A stretch of 64,000 bases of DNA from Xylogone sp. PMI_703. Lineage: Eukaryota > Ascomycota > Leotiomycetes. The notes below the pieces were generated by a model. The model made no database searches. It saw only the letters and a program-made list of their open reading frames with translations, and was not told where the DNA came from. Positions 21,016 through 31,615 of this stretch are shown here, piece after piece (the first letter of the stretch is position 1; each line of letters begins with the position of its first letter). Where the stretch lies: the NCBI GenBank assembly GCA_021399445.1, contig JAJTUQ010000005.1, forward strand, positions 3,038,001-3,102,000, read 5' to 3'. The position numbers and the translations under genes were made by a program.

Positions 21016-22729
21016 TCAATCGCTAGGTTGAGCCAACTGTTGCTCAAGTGCTGTCAAATTGCGCGGAACAAATCGAACCTTATATGGCTTGGGCTGAGTG
21101 GTCAAGCTGGCTGGGTTCTGTACCCCCTCGATGGGGCGGCTTTCAATAGTCGAGTCTGGTACAATCTTGAAACTATTCATGAGCCTTAAAAATAAGATAT
21201 ATAGCTCCCTGTACGCCATTTGTTGGCCTATACACATTCTGCTCCCCGTACCAAATGTGAATATTGGCGCGTCAGGCTGTTCAAACCAGCGTTCGGGACG
21301 GAACGCTAATGGGTCATGCCACAAATCAGGATCTATAAGTCATAAGTATGCATCACTACGTTGCCCCGGAAAATAGAGAAATACCCATATTGCACGCCCA
21401 TGCATTCAGAAATACAACCGAGCCTTTAGGGATCAACTTGTTCTCGTAGACCATATCCTGAATAGTAGCACGTGGTAATGAAAGCCGGGTTACACTGTAA
21501 TATCTAGAACGAGATTAGTTAAAGACGTCTTTGAATATAACTTTCAATCATACCTCAAAATTTCTTTGATTACTGCGACCAGATAGGTGCATCCTTGGTC
21601 ATCCGAGACATTGCAAAGAGGGTTATCAATAGAATAAAATTTTCGGATTTCTTGTACTGCTCGTTCCTGGACGTCATCCCGTACCGCAAGGATAGCAATA
21701 CCCCAAGTCACTGCCGAGTTCATTGTATCTAAACCTGCAGCTATGAGAGTAAGATTCAGTGACTTCAGTTCTAGTTCGCTGAGCTTAGCCTCTTTGTCTA
21801 GCAACAAATTGGCTCTGATACATGGCTTGTGGGTGCCCTCCCTTATGCTATCATTCAGCTCATTATCCATAACAGCCATATATCTGTCTCGACGATCGCG
21901 CATGTCGGCAGCTATTTGAGACTCTGAACTCCATGGATTCAGTCTTAGGAGAGGAATGTAATCCTGAAGATTTCCAGTCGTGCTTCGGAAGTTACTAATA
22001 GTGTCTTCAACATGAATAATTTCCCGAAAGCCATCTGTCTGGGACTCCATTCGAGCTCCCCAGTGCAGGGTCAAGCCAATACTCAGATTCATGCGAAGGA
22101 ATAGTGGCGCTGGATCAATCCCTGTTTTGCCATTATTTCCATATTGCAGCGCTTCAGATAAGAATGCGCGCGTTTCCTTGTCTAGGTGGGGAATGTAGCT
22201 TGCTACTGCTGGCCTGTTCAGAGCCGAAGCAAGAGCTTTTCTTCTTCTCTTGAGAGAATCTGACTGCGGGCTGGTTCCAATAGTCGTACCTGCAGTGTTT
22301 GAAATAATCTATGAAAGGGCTCATAATTAGTTCATCTGCTTCAATCACAATATTACTTTTGGCATAACTCGCCTTGTGGAAGGTATAAAACTCCGGTCTA
22401 GAGCTAGTTGCATGGGAGTTCTGATTGAATATCACCTTTGCCGCTGCGGCAGAGTTAACTACTATGACAGGAATATTTCCAAGTTGAATTTGGTATACTG
22501 GTCCATATTTTTTAGACCATAGACGATATTGCTCAGGGGCGTCTTTGCCTCGAATCTGCCAGAGATTTCCAACAATCGGTAGGCCTTGTGGACCCTTAAA
22601 TTTTGGTATCCGTATTGACCAACGAACGAGTTCGTAGAGAATACTGAATATCACCCCTGCACTGGCAACGAGTAGAGGAATAGTTGATTTTGCATCTACT
22701 GCCTTGAGAGTAGTAAGTAGCGTTAACAT
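21016..22729 (-). CDS. CYP504-like cytochrome P450, probable phenylacetate/hydroxyphenylacetate hydroxylase
   Basis: Four exons: 22729-22373, 22308-21554, 21503-21385 and 21332-21016, 515 aa with all frames closing. The first intron appears to start with GC rather than GT (AAG|GCGAGT, acceptor TCATAG|ATT). An N-terminal hydrophobic anchor (residues about 17-38) is followed by FKGPQGLPIVGNL. The block TAGTTIGTSP...SLKRRRKALASALNRPAV is characteristic of CYP504 enzymes, which in Aspergillus make 2-hydroxyphenylacetate (PhacA) or turn 3-hydroxyphenylacetate into homogentisate (PhacB). Other P450 marks: AAGLDTMNSAVTW (I-helix), KEILR (ExxR), PERWF, and the haem loop FTFGTGSRMCIG with its Cys. Which CYP504 branch it belongs to cannot be settled by eye. 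Position next to homogentisate dioxygenase supports feeding that pathway. It acts on the endoplasmic reticulum membrane. Confidence 0.85.
22309..22372 (-). other. Non-canonical GC-AG intron in the P450 gene
   Basis: The 64-bp intron closes the frame from TFHK to IISNTAGTTIG only if the donor is GCGAGT; no GT donor in the area does so. GC-AG introns are a known minority class in fungi. Confidence 0.65.
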
Positions 22730-23501
22730 AGTGATTTGGTGTAATACAGCCCGAGTAAATCAGTGCTGATTAAGAGCCAGTATGATATTATCAATACTTT
22801 GTCAGTTCCACGTCCTTATAAACTACAATTACTTGACTCCAAAGGCCTCGGCATAAATTACGTATCCTAGGGTCGATCCTTCGAGCTCAATAATGATGCT
22901 CGGAGACTCCTCCGAGGTTCCGCAAGCCCCCCGCTTTCGGTTCCGTGCTAGTTCCTCTCGGATTCCTCTCGGATTCGCCCTCGTGATTGTAAGCTTTCTT
23001 TCCCTCAAGTCATAGTTGACTCTCATGTGCTACTGCTGATAATCGCCTACCTTGAGTGTGGTTGGCTTCAACACTTTACCCTCTCTTGCAACTCGGTTTT
23101 TCTTCGTAACCCCGCCTCCTGATAACCGTGGAAGTCGCGATTATCAGAGGTGGGGAGGTTCCTAGAGCATGCCTTCCTCTATAAAGTATAGCATGAGATA
23201 TGCCCTAGGATAGACACTATGACACATTGTCAGTCTTTATTGATATACTACCGTTCCAGAAACTGACGCTTCTATAAATTCAATTTTGAAAGGCTTAACA
23301 TGAGTGAGACTCAAGGGGATACAGCTTGTTTAAGCAAATTGTATTTGTTAGATTATTAAAACATTCAAGTCAAGATTACACAAAGAGGAAACACTTGATT
23401 TTGATCTACATGGACTTGAGAAGATATTTTTATTAATATACCATCGCAAATCTGGCTTTATTCCCCATACACCAGATTACTACTGCTACCTTCTCAACTA
23501 C
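22730..23501. other. Intergenic, no gene seen
   Basis: P450 promoter region on the left. A GC-richer island at 22870-22990 with repeated TCGGATTCCTCTCGGATTC-type words is followed by AT-rich sequence to 23480. No coding signal. Confidence 0.4.
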
Positions 23502-24157
23502 CTATTGCCTATATAGCGCTTCGAGTCTCAAGGTAATACTGTTGCCCTCAACGCCGGTTGCTGAGATTACAATTTGACTAGTTCTACGTTTTTTCTGTTC
23601 TTTAATCCCATCCTTGATTGTTTTCATATCAGTATAGACTAGATCCGTCTTTTGCAGCCTTCCCTTCAACTCGAAAGCTAAGCCAGCAGCATTCATGAGA
23701 GTATCATCCCAATCTGACTTTGGAGTCGCTATTACTTTCTCAACTGTTCCTCTTCGATTTCTCTTGGCAAAATAAACGAGACTAACAACGACATGTTAGT
23801 ACTCATAGCTAAATCTAGTGCAGTTCTTGGACTGCGGCAGCCCTATTTAATACTCACCTGCCACATTGTCTCCGTTAAGTGCAGTCTGTGGTGTCATCGG
23901 AAGCATATATTGTCCTGTATAGACACCAGCATACTGAAGGACAGATAGTTTATAATCTAACCACGGAGGTTCATTCTTCTTGTCCGAGTTGTAAAAATCT
24001 TTGATCGCGCCGAGATGCTCGATGTAGTGGCATTCCATTCGAGTTGTCGAATTTCAGCATCTTTCGTGCTCTGGTGACCTTGTGGAGCTTGAAATCGAAC
24101 AAAGACTTCATGGTCTGGTTCTACGTTTTGAATGAAGAAATCATGAGCGCTCACCAT
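23502..24157 (-). pseudogene. Hypothetical protein with broken frame
   Basis: Three protein-like segments on the minus strand appear to belong together: MVSAHDFFIQNVEPDHEVFVRFQAPQ from 24157, then ECHYIEHLGAIKDFYNS...TALNGDNVA to about 23863, and VEKVIATPKSDWDDTLMNAAGLAFELKGRLQ...ITLRLEALYRQ ending at 23502. A good intron (GTGAGT, branch ACTAAC, acceptor TTGTTAG, 76 bp) lies between the second and third, but using it shifts the frame; the first and second are also out of frame. Either there are two one-base lesions or the gene model is more complex: using the intron as it stands ends the protein shortly afterwards at EEEQLRK. No family recognised. Confidence 0.35.
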
Positions 24158-24900
24158 TGTGGAAAATGGTATTGCTTTGCGGTAATTATGGTCAAGACTA
24201 AAGGTCTCTATTGATTGTTTCGTTATCTCGCCCTAATCCTCACTACCCTTTGTGTATACATAAACTACAGCGCACGTGACCCCTCTGCGCCCTACTCACC
24301 CTCGCTGCGCTTCACTTTCAACCTCACTTATCCTCCCCGGCTTTCTTGTACGGATTCCATTACCTTACTTCTGCTTCATCCTTTTGCCTGGGGTATGATC
24401 ATCCCCGGCAAAAGTACTATCGAGAGTATCCACTCCTGCCAGGAAGGATTCGGCGGAGACCGAACAGGGCCTGGGGCTGGATGGGCTTTTGGTATCAAGA
24501 TAGGCTCCCAGACCACGATCCTAATGTTATATTGTAGCGGATCCTGTTACAGCCAAATCGAAGGTGTCGAATACCGTTGCAGTTACTAAGGATAACTACA
24601 GCATGCACACAGCTGCGGCCTTTTGTTTTCATTCGTGTAGATTACATGACTATGTCGTGTCGTATGATAATTGCTACACTATTTGTCTGTGGAACTACTA
24701 GAGTTTCCAAGATAATTATGTGTTAACATATTTCAAATATTCTACATAGCTGAATGGAATATAGTCAGATAGAATAGCCTTTGAAATTCCCAGTCCGAAA
24801 GGACTATCAAGAGCTTTTGTAGGATGATAATGTAACCCTGAGGGTTGGTGGTTTTTAACTGTGCACGGTAGAGTGGCAACCCTATTTCGATCTTTGTTCT
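24158..24900. other. Intergenic, no gene seen
   Basis: Contains a 124-codon open frame on the plus strand (24215-24589) without protein-like features, then AT-rich DNA leading to the mobile element. Confidence 0.4.
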
Positions 24901-25417
24901 ATTATAATCAGGGTTCGGAATTTAGTATACTAATTTAGTTTTCACCTGAACTAAACTAATTAAATTTTTGAAAATTCAAACTAATACTAATTAATGAGAA
25001 TCTGTACTAATACTAAAAATACTAAACTAATTAAAAATGCTATATTAATATCAAATTATATTAAATTTTTCATAACTTTCATAGAATGATAATTTAATGT
25101 AAAATTATGCAAGAATCACGTGATGTCAAGAAATCTTTATAAAAATGAAAATTAAATATAATTATTAAATTATTTAAAATAGTTTATTAAAGTTTTTATA
25201 TTACATAACTTTTGAGTATCTTTCACATGATATACCACATGCCTTTAGTATTTTTAGTATTTTAGTATACTAAAAACTAAACTAATTTAGTTTAACCTTA
25301 TACTAAATTAATTAATACTAAATTAGTTTTCCGAAAATTAAAACTAAATTTAGTTTAGTTTTTAGTATACTAAAAATACTAAAATACTAAGAACTAAATT
25401 CCGAACCCTGATTATAA
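24901..25417. mobile_element. hAT-like AT-rich miniature element with 8-bp target duplications
   Basis: The element spans 24909-25409 (501 bp). Its ends are inverted copies of CAGGGTTCGGAATTTAGT, and hAT ends often begin CAGGG. The 8-bp direct repeat ATTATAAT flanks it on both sides (24901-24908 and 25410-25417). The inside is extremely AT-rich and built from ACTAA/TTAGT words in both orientations, so single strands could form extended hairpins. No coding capacity. It belongs to a different family from the element at 6716, since the ends do not match. Confidence 0.85.
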
Positions 25418-25428
25418 TATATATATTA

Positions 25429-27163
25429 TCAGCAAAGAGCGAAGTCTTGCCAGATTTTCGGATATCTCATGCCTTCTCCATCCATTATACCATGTAGGTA
25501 GCATTCTCCTTTGAAGAGATAATCCTGTCCTACTTGTCGCAAAATAAACGGGGTTTGTCCACCATGGAGTATGCAAATTTTGTCTCCTTTATTCACATCG
25601 TAGCGAGCCACACCCATGTACCCTTGCGCTGAAAGAAAGAAGCCTCGAGAGTTGTCCTCGTTGAACACTTGCCTGATCATGCTATTTGAAACGAAAGACT
25701 CTTCCGTTTCTGAAGTCTCGGGAATCGGCCATATTGCAGTAAAGCGACGCACACACTGTCTATTTTTTGGCTTTACATCAGCGACAAGCGTACGAAGAAA
25801 CGCTTCATGTGTTGTCTCCTTTGTGATATACGTACTTCCGAGCTCTTGTTCAGCCCATGAATGCCAGAGCCGAGCTGTCAAAAGGTCTAAACGAACCGGT
25901 AAAGTCGTGACCGAGTTTGGAGATCACATCAAAAGTAAGAGCCGCGTACAAACAAGGTGCGAAGGCTTTCAGACAGGCGAACTGATGGAGGATAGTTGCC
26001 ACTTGCTTTGTATACTGTATTTGAGTAAATGCTACCCTTTATTCATATTTCATAAATGGCGTAGCGTCCGGATCCATTGTCCAGTCAGGTGTCCAAGAAG
26101 GTAGAGGTCGCTTAGGCAAAAGAGACGAAGAAAGGAGCTTAAAGGATGACCAGGAATTGGGATCCTGTACGGCTGCTTGGCAGTGTCCCAGTATATTCAG
26201 ACTCGGCTCTGATTTGATCAGGGTGTTCACGAGTCTAATATACACAACATCAACCGATAAGGAGTAGTCTGGGTTTCTAGCTTCCCTCTGAGCATCGGTT
26301 GTCAACCCTGATAAAGCGAAGACCTTATCCCTCGGGTCAGAGGCTTCACACACCCGGGAATCATCCAAAAGAGAGAGAAAATCCATGCGATATTCCGATT
26401 GACTCCGGTTGAATTTAAGCGTTTGTAGAGCTATAGGCCTACTAAAATGTCCAGTATCCGGGGTACTGAAATCCCGTACGGCCCCCTTTAATATATCCTG
26501 CATTACGAAATTTACCATTGCCATCACCGCTATAAACTCTATTTGGTGGCTACCACACTTCAGATAGGTTGTACTAGCACAGGTTGCTTCTTGGATAATC
26601 CACACTCGGCGCCACCAGGGTCGACAAAGCAGCTGGTTTATCGCCTGGAGAGTTCGTTTGTCGAGTGTTGGTGCTGCTGGAAGCCGTTCTTTCACTGGTT
26701 GTGAGTCTGCGTTTGCCCAGCCTCGATCGACGCCGTTAATCGCCTCCATTGCATATCCACTGTCATCGGATTCCGGTCCTAGCCAGATGATAACTTCCTT
26801 CGCTGTTTCGTAAATTTCCTTCATTCGACGCACTTGTACATTTTTCTCATCAGTGTCTTGCTGATTTATACAGATCGCATCGACCCATAGTTCGACGGTC
26901 TCCGTTTCTTTCCGTAAATGCTGAAGAGCTGCTGCAAGGGTTATGGTAACAGGGAAAGGCTGGTCATTCAGTTTGATATAAGAGATTTCCGAAGGGTTTC
27001 CCCAAGTATAAGAAAGAGCCTTGTATTTCAAACCTGCTCTCAAAGAGACATGTTCAAGAGTGCATTCAATTTCTGTCCACTGATGCCCTTTCATGATCGA
27101 GAGTATCCGCACTTCTTGCAGCTCCGATTTCAACTTCATGTACTCGAAATTGGACTGGACCAT
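25429..27163 (-). pseudogene. HET-domain protein, broken in its C-terminal half
   Basis: The HET domain is complete: from Met at 27163 (MVQSNFEYMKLK) through YKALSYTWGNP, LWVDAICINQQD, QVRRMKEIYETAKEVIIWLG, LLCRPWWRRVWIIQEA and SDPRDKVFALSGL. HET proteins trigger cell death on incompatible hyphal fusion in known cases. The frame stops at 26039, but family-like sequence goes on: SGNYPPSVRLSESLRTLF, LTFDVISKLGHDFTGSFRPFDSSALAF and finally WHSWAEQELGSTY...KICILHGGQTPFILRQV...GECYLHGIMDGEGM, ending at 25429. Each step changes frame (an extra base near 25939 and another shift near 25885), and no introns explain it. The open frame also extends upstream of 27163, but that part is read from a duplicated, mutated fragment (27250-27491) and is unlikely to be real protein. 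Confidence 0.75.
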
Positions 27164-27249
27164 CCTGGCTGGTTGTAACTCCTCGGAGTGGGATGGCGTA
27201 AATGCGGGCCCTGGGGTGGGACTTTGTTGGTCTATTGTGATAGGAACGG

Positions 27250-27491
27250 CTAGTTTATCACCTGGAGAGCTCGTTTGTCGAGCGTTGGTGCTGCTAGAAG
27301 TCGTTCTTTTACCGATTGTGGGACTCTCTTTACTCAGCTTCAATCAATGCTATTAATTGCATTTATTGCATAGTCACCGTCATTGGATTCTGGTCTTAGC
27401 TAGATTATAAATTCCTTTGCTTTTTGATAAGTTTCCCTCATTCGACACATTTGTACGCTTTTCTTACCGGTATCCTGCTGATTATACAAAC
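27250..27491. repeat. Diverged duplicate of part of the adjacent HET gene, RIP-like changes
   Basis: This stretch aligns base for base with 26633-26882 inside the HET gene (same order, same orientation, about 600 bp apart). The differences I read are mostly C/T and G/A transitions in both directions between copies, as expected of RIP on a tandem-like duplication. It retains no frame. Confidence 0.75.
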
Positions 27492-28103
27492 TATGTTAGC
27501 CCAGGTGACCGAAATTCACCAAGTCATAATTCAACAGACCCCCAGACTCAACTGTGATGGCTTTCTTCACGGTCCTTCTGCTCTGCTTACTACGGTTCGG
27601 GCAGGGAAAGTCAACGCGGATTGAGGTATTTTCTGTTGACTGGAGGGTTTACTGTGAACTTTATGTAAATTCCGACACAAGGATAAGAGCAATGAATTGT
27701 CATATTCAGTTAGAAATAAGTTAGGTCGTGTTTGGCATCCCCTGCCCTTACTAATTGGCGGTTTTTACATTACCCGCTGCGATAGTGACGCTGACTGCAG
27801 GTATTATATGACGAGGTTGGGACAAGTCAGGAAATATGCGACGGAGGAGACGAAAAAACGTTGGTTCCAGCAAACTTTCCGAAGAACCAACACGGGGCAC
27901 CAGACAGCAGCTGCAACACACCTATACATGCTACGGAAGGGCTTGCGACCTGCCAAATCCATACATAGAGGCAATACTACAGGGGCATGAGGCAGAATTG
28001 TTTCGCTCCTAGCCTCCATGAGGGATTTTATTAGTACAACCTGCTGTCAATGACAGGACACCCTTAACTCTTTTGCATCAACAGATCAGCGACATATTTT
28101 GAA
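27492..28103. other. Intergenic, no gene seen
   Basis: A 97-codon open frame (27697-27990) has no recognisable features. Presumed promoter of the gene at 28104 on the right. Confidence 0.35.
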
Positions 28104-29052
28104 ATGACGACCATATCTCCCATAGACTCCGAAGACCTGTCCAGTGACACCAATCACACCTTTGAGAGAATTTCCACGCCGCCTTTACTTATACCAGATC
28201 ACACGGTCTCTGGCAAGAGGGCGAGCAGCGCAAGCCGCAACCAAGTCGATGCCAGCCCAGGCAAGAAACCGGGCCATGACAAAGATTTCGATATACCTGT
28301 GGAGGTAATAGTGATTTCGGACGATGATTTAGATTAAAGATACCAACCCAGTTACCTGAGCCAACAGCTAAATAAACAACTACGACAATTGAGCATCGAA
28401 GGCCCAGAAACGAAATCTCGAGACTCCTCGGTTCCAGCCCAGCACCCGAAACACAGGCGCACTTCCTCAAATAGCCCCAAATCAAGTTATCCATTACACC
28501 CGGACGATGTATTTTATGATAGCGCAGTGGAGGATGTCACGAAGAGGTACAAGAAGATTAGTCTCGGTGGTAACGAGGCTATAAACCCGGACCTACGAAC
28601 TGAATCAGTCACAAGTTCGACATCCAATTTGACGGCTGAGTCACGTCTAAACCATCTGAATCAAGGCTATTCACCTACTGTGGCGGATTATGAACATGAA
28701 GAGAGAGGGTCACCACTATCACACAAAGGCAAGTCCGAGAAACTCTAGCTTCACCGATGTTTCGGTGGCGATAATTCAAATCAATAACGACGCGGATAAG
28801 TTTCTCCTGCAACCTGCAACTCCACCACCCCATCTAGTCCCAGGGGCATATATAGATACACCAATACGCCGAGTTGTTCTTTCAAAAGCAAGCTCAGTTG
28901 ATAATCCTTCAACTAAGCGGAGGAGACGAACCAGTGCGGGCCGTCGCTCTTCTAACATCACTAGTGGCGACACGATCAGACTGGGCGCTGGGGAAAGTGA
29001 TCGGTGGGACCGGGAATTACGTTACCCAGTCGCCCACCAACTATTAGTCTGA
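28104..29052 (+). pseudogene. Ser-rich, probably disordered protein with an in-frame stop
   Basis: From ATG 28104 the frame runs to a TAA at 28335-28337 and then stays open in the same frame to 28748, with uniform low-complexity, Ser/Arg/Pro-rich composition on both sides; a C-to-T change in a CAA codon would explain the stop. The end continues in another frame to 29052 (ASPRNSSFTDVSV... to KRRRRTSAGRRSS), possibly after a 49-bp intron (28678-28726, weak GTGGCG donor) or a frameshift. Visible motifs: IPVEVIVISDDDLD just before the stop, which fits a SUMO-interacting motif (hydrophobic VIVI then acidic), and a basic RRRR cluster fitting a nuclear signal. No domain recognised. It could also be two unrelated ORFs. 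Confidence 0.4.
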
Positions 29053-30732
29053 AGATGTTTAGCAGTAATGCTAACCGTCGTATACCCAAACCCCTCTGAT
29101 TAATGCAACTTGTCACCAACATGATTCTGCCTTGCCTTATCATACCTTGCCATTCTTGAAATTCTCTGCTTATCGGGCGGAGAGTGCCTTACTATAGACC
29201 TGCCCCTACTGTGATTTTACACCTGCATGAATCTCACTATACCCATTAAGCACACCAAATGTCATAATCCCCAATACAACCAAGCTACGTCCATATTGCC
29301 TAGTCTTGCATGAATGATACTTTGCCTAAGAGAAACACCGAATATTGTATTGTCATCCTTCTAGTACAACCCTGCTAGTAAGAGAACTATACCTCGTTTT
29401 ATATGAATAGTAACATTCGTGAAGAAACGTTGACATTTGAAATTTATGCTGTTGTTTTTTTTTTTCGGATTTTTGAAACTATATGGAATTATTTGTCAAC
29501 GATTATTATAAAGCAACATCATGTGTATATGAGTATAACCTTTTGTAGTAAAGAAAAGTCAAATGAGTAGTTAACGGATTATTGCAGTGAATTCGTTTGG
29601 GATAAAGCTGATTTGTGAAGGCTCGGTAAAATTGGGTTTGGGAGGCAGCTCTAGCTAACGGGGATCAGGATTTGGCTCCAAAGGCGCCTTTGACGGATAT
29701 TTTCCAATTTTATCTAGTGGCAGTTATAGCCGAGGAACCGAAACTGGTCACCTTCGACGTTGGTCCATTTACCGTCGCTCACCTTTGACTTACTTTCGAC
29801 TCACCTTGCTCACCTCAAATCACTGACTTGGCTAGTAAAGCAGCTCTGCTTCCATAGAAGGGTCACTAAGAACCTCTATAGCCGACAACTTCTTATACTG
29901 GCTGGCTCGACTGAGCCCAATCATCTAGTTGGACGGTCCACTTCTTGTCTTGTGTGTCTCCGGCATTCGAAACAAAGTCAGTCTAGGTGACCTCTGTACA
30001 ACCCTCCAGCACGTATGCACATTTCAGCTCAATTTTCAGCCAGGAAAAGAAGTGCATGTTAATTGGGCAATACTGAAGAGCTCGGGTTCTATGAGCTTCG
30101 TTGCTTTACTATCCCATTCAGTGAATGATGTATCCTAACCTCTCTACCGTGGTGCTGGCTATTAGTAAGCCAAAAAGTCTCCACTATCTGCAAGGGGCAT
30201 TGTTCAAATGCTGCTTTTGAATGACTCTGCAACTTACTCAAAGCTTGGTGTAAGCCTTGTCGGCTAGTTATGGTAGTGCTTCGATTCTATCGATCATGTA
30301 TCGATCATATCCCTAGCGCCCATCCCTAGTCTAGAGAGAGCCACAGGGTCTACTATGACTCTGTAGATCGATTGTCAGAATGGCCATCAGCCTCAGGATT
30401 TGAATGTGCTCTGTGAAAGTAACTTAGTATCCCGAAAAAGTTATTAGCTTTGACCGCTAGATTGACTGATTATATATAGAGTAAGTAATCGCATTTAAGA
30501 TTACTATGCGGCCGAGCTTCCCACTAATTACCTAACCTAGGGATTAACTTTGTTAACTCAGCCGACACAATGTATTTGATTCGAGGGCTGCGTGCTAAGC
30601 ACTAGTGGAAAATGCTTGGCTAAGCAACAGTCATCCCCAGTATAATATTCAAGTATACTGTCTTTACTTGCAGCTGATGTCTCCTGTTTGTATATTCTCG
30701 TGGTTACATTTGAACAGGAAAGAACGGCTACT
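29053..30732. other. Intergenic, no gene seen
   Basis: About 1.7 kb without convincing genes. AT-rich around 29400-29560 with a T-run at 29456. The last 200 bp are the likely promoter of the hydrolase at 30733. Confidence 0.4.
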
Positions 30733-31615
30733 ATGGCAGCGATAAAGGAACCTCCTACCCTCTTATTTGTCCACGGGGGTTCTCATGGTCACCCAGCCTA
30801 TGCTTCGCGACTTCGGGATGAAGCAAACAAAGCGGGTATCCCATTCGAAATTTATCGCTCACCGTCTGATGGTGGATATCCAACCCCAGGGCAGGCACTG
30901 CGCGAAGACACTGTGTACTGGCGTGAAAAGATCGCTGCTTTAGCAGACGAGGGCAAAGATATTGTCCTTCTCATGCACTCATTGGGTAGTTTAGTTGGGA
31001 TCGAATCCGCCCAAGGATTGGACAAATCTACACGGCAGAAAAATGGCCTCCTTGGTGGTGTTGTCCACATGATATTCATGGCTGCCTATCTTTTCACTAA
31101 GGGGCAGAGTGTGTTTGACTTTTACGGCGACTCTGGGATCTTGCCGACTACCTCAGCATTCGTAACCAAGGTACGATACTAAATGTTGTTTCCTATTTCG
31201 TTTTTATGAAAACAAATTACTATAAGACAAAGATGGAGACCTGATAGATTTTGCATCATAGGAGAACGGAGTTACTGTCTCTGACCTAAAGCCATTCTCC
31301 CACTGTTTTTATAAAGATCTTCCGGAGGAAGAACGTAAGCACTGGGAATCTTATCTCAGTCATGTTCCTGCCGAGATTTTTACTCAGCCAATCACACACG
31401 AGACTTGGAAAGATGTCCCATGTAGTTGGATTATCACCGAGAAGGATGAAATAATACTCCCTGAGGTACAAAAGAAATGGATTCGTGAAGCTAAAGAGAA
31501 TCATGGTGTCGAAATAAAATCATACTCTGTCAACACGGATCACTCGCCTTTCCTGACTATTCCGGACAGGGTAATTGCGATTGTGAAGGAGATATACAAG
31601 ACGAATAATTTGTGA
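30733..31615 (+). CDS. Alpha/beta hydrolase (AB_hydrolase-type esterase)
   Basis: Two exons, 30733-31170 and 31262-31615, 263 aa. The intron donor GTACGA and acceptor CATCATAG keep frame (VTK|ENGVTVSDLKPF). The start MAAIKEPPTLLFVHGGSHG is preferred to an upstream in-frame ATG at 30688 because the core begins at once. Oxyanion motif FVHGGSHG (about 12-19), nucleophile LLMHSLGS (Ser about 88), acid region ITEKDEIILP and final His in NTDHSPF. The overall pattern resembles small fungal esterases related to plant methyl-esterase/hydroxynitrile-lyase-type hydrolases. The substrate is unknown. No operon-like partner. Confidence 0.85.

Noticed and set aside
24215..24589. 124-codon plus-strand ORF
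   Set aside because: No recognisable motif, and a second overlapping frame of similar length suggests chance.
27164..27343. N-terminal extension of the HET open frame
   Set aside because: It is translated partly from the duplicated and mutated fragment, in a frame unrelated to the original, and is rich in Ser/Thr/Pro without homology.
27697..27990. 97-codon ORF before the Ser-rich gene
   Set aside because: No family features, opposed by an equally long antisense frame.
28303..28349. Intron removing the TAA at 28335
   Set aside because: A GTAATA...CCAG pair of 47 bp exists but shifts the downstream frame.
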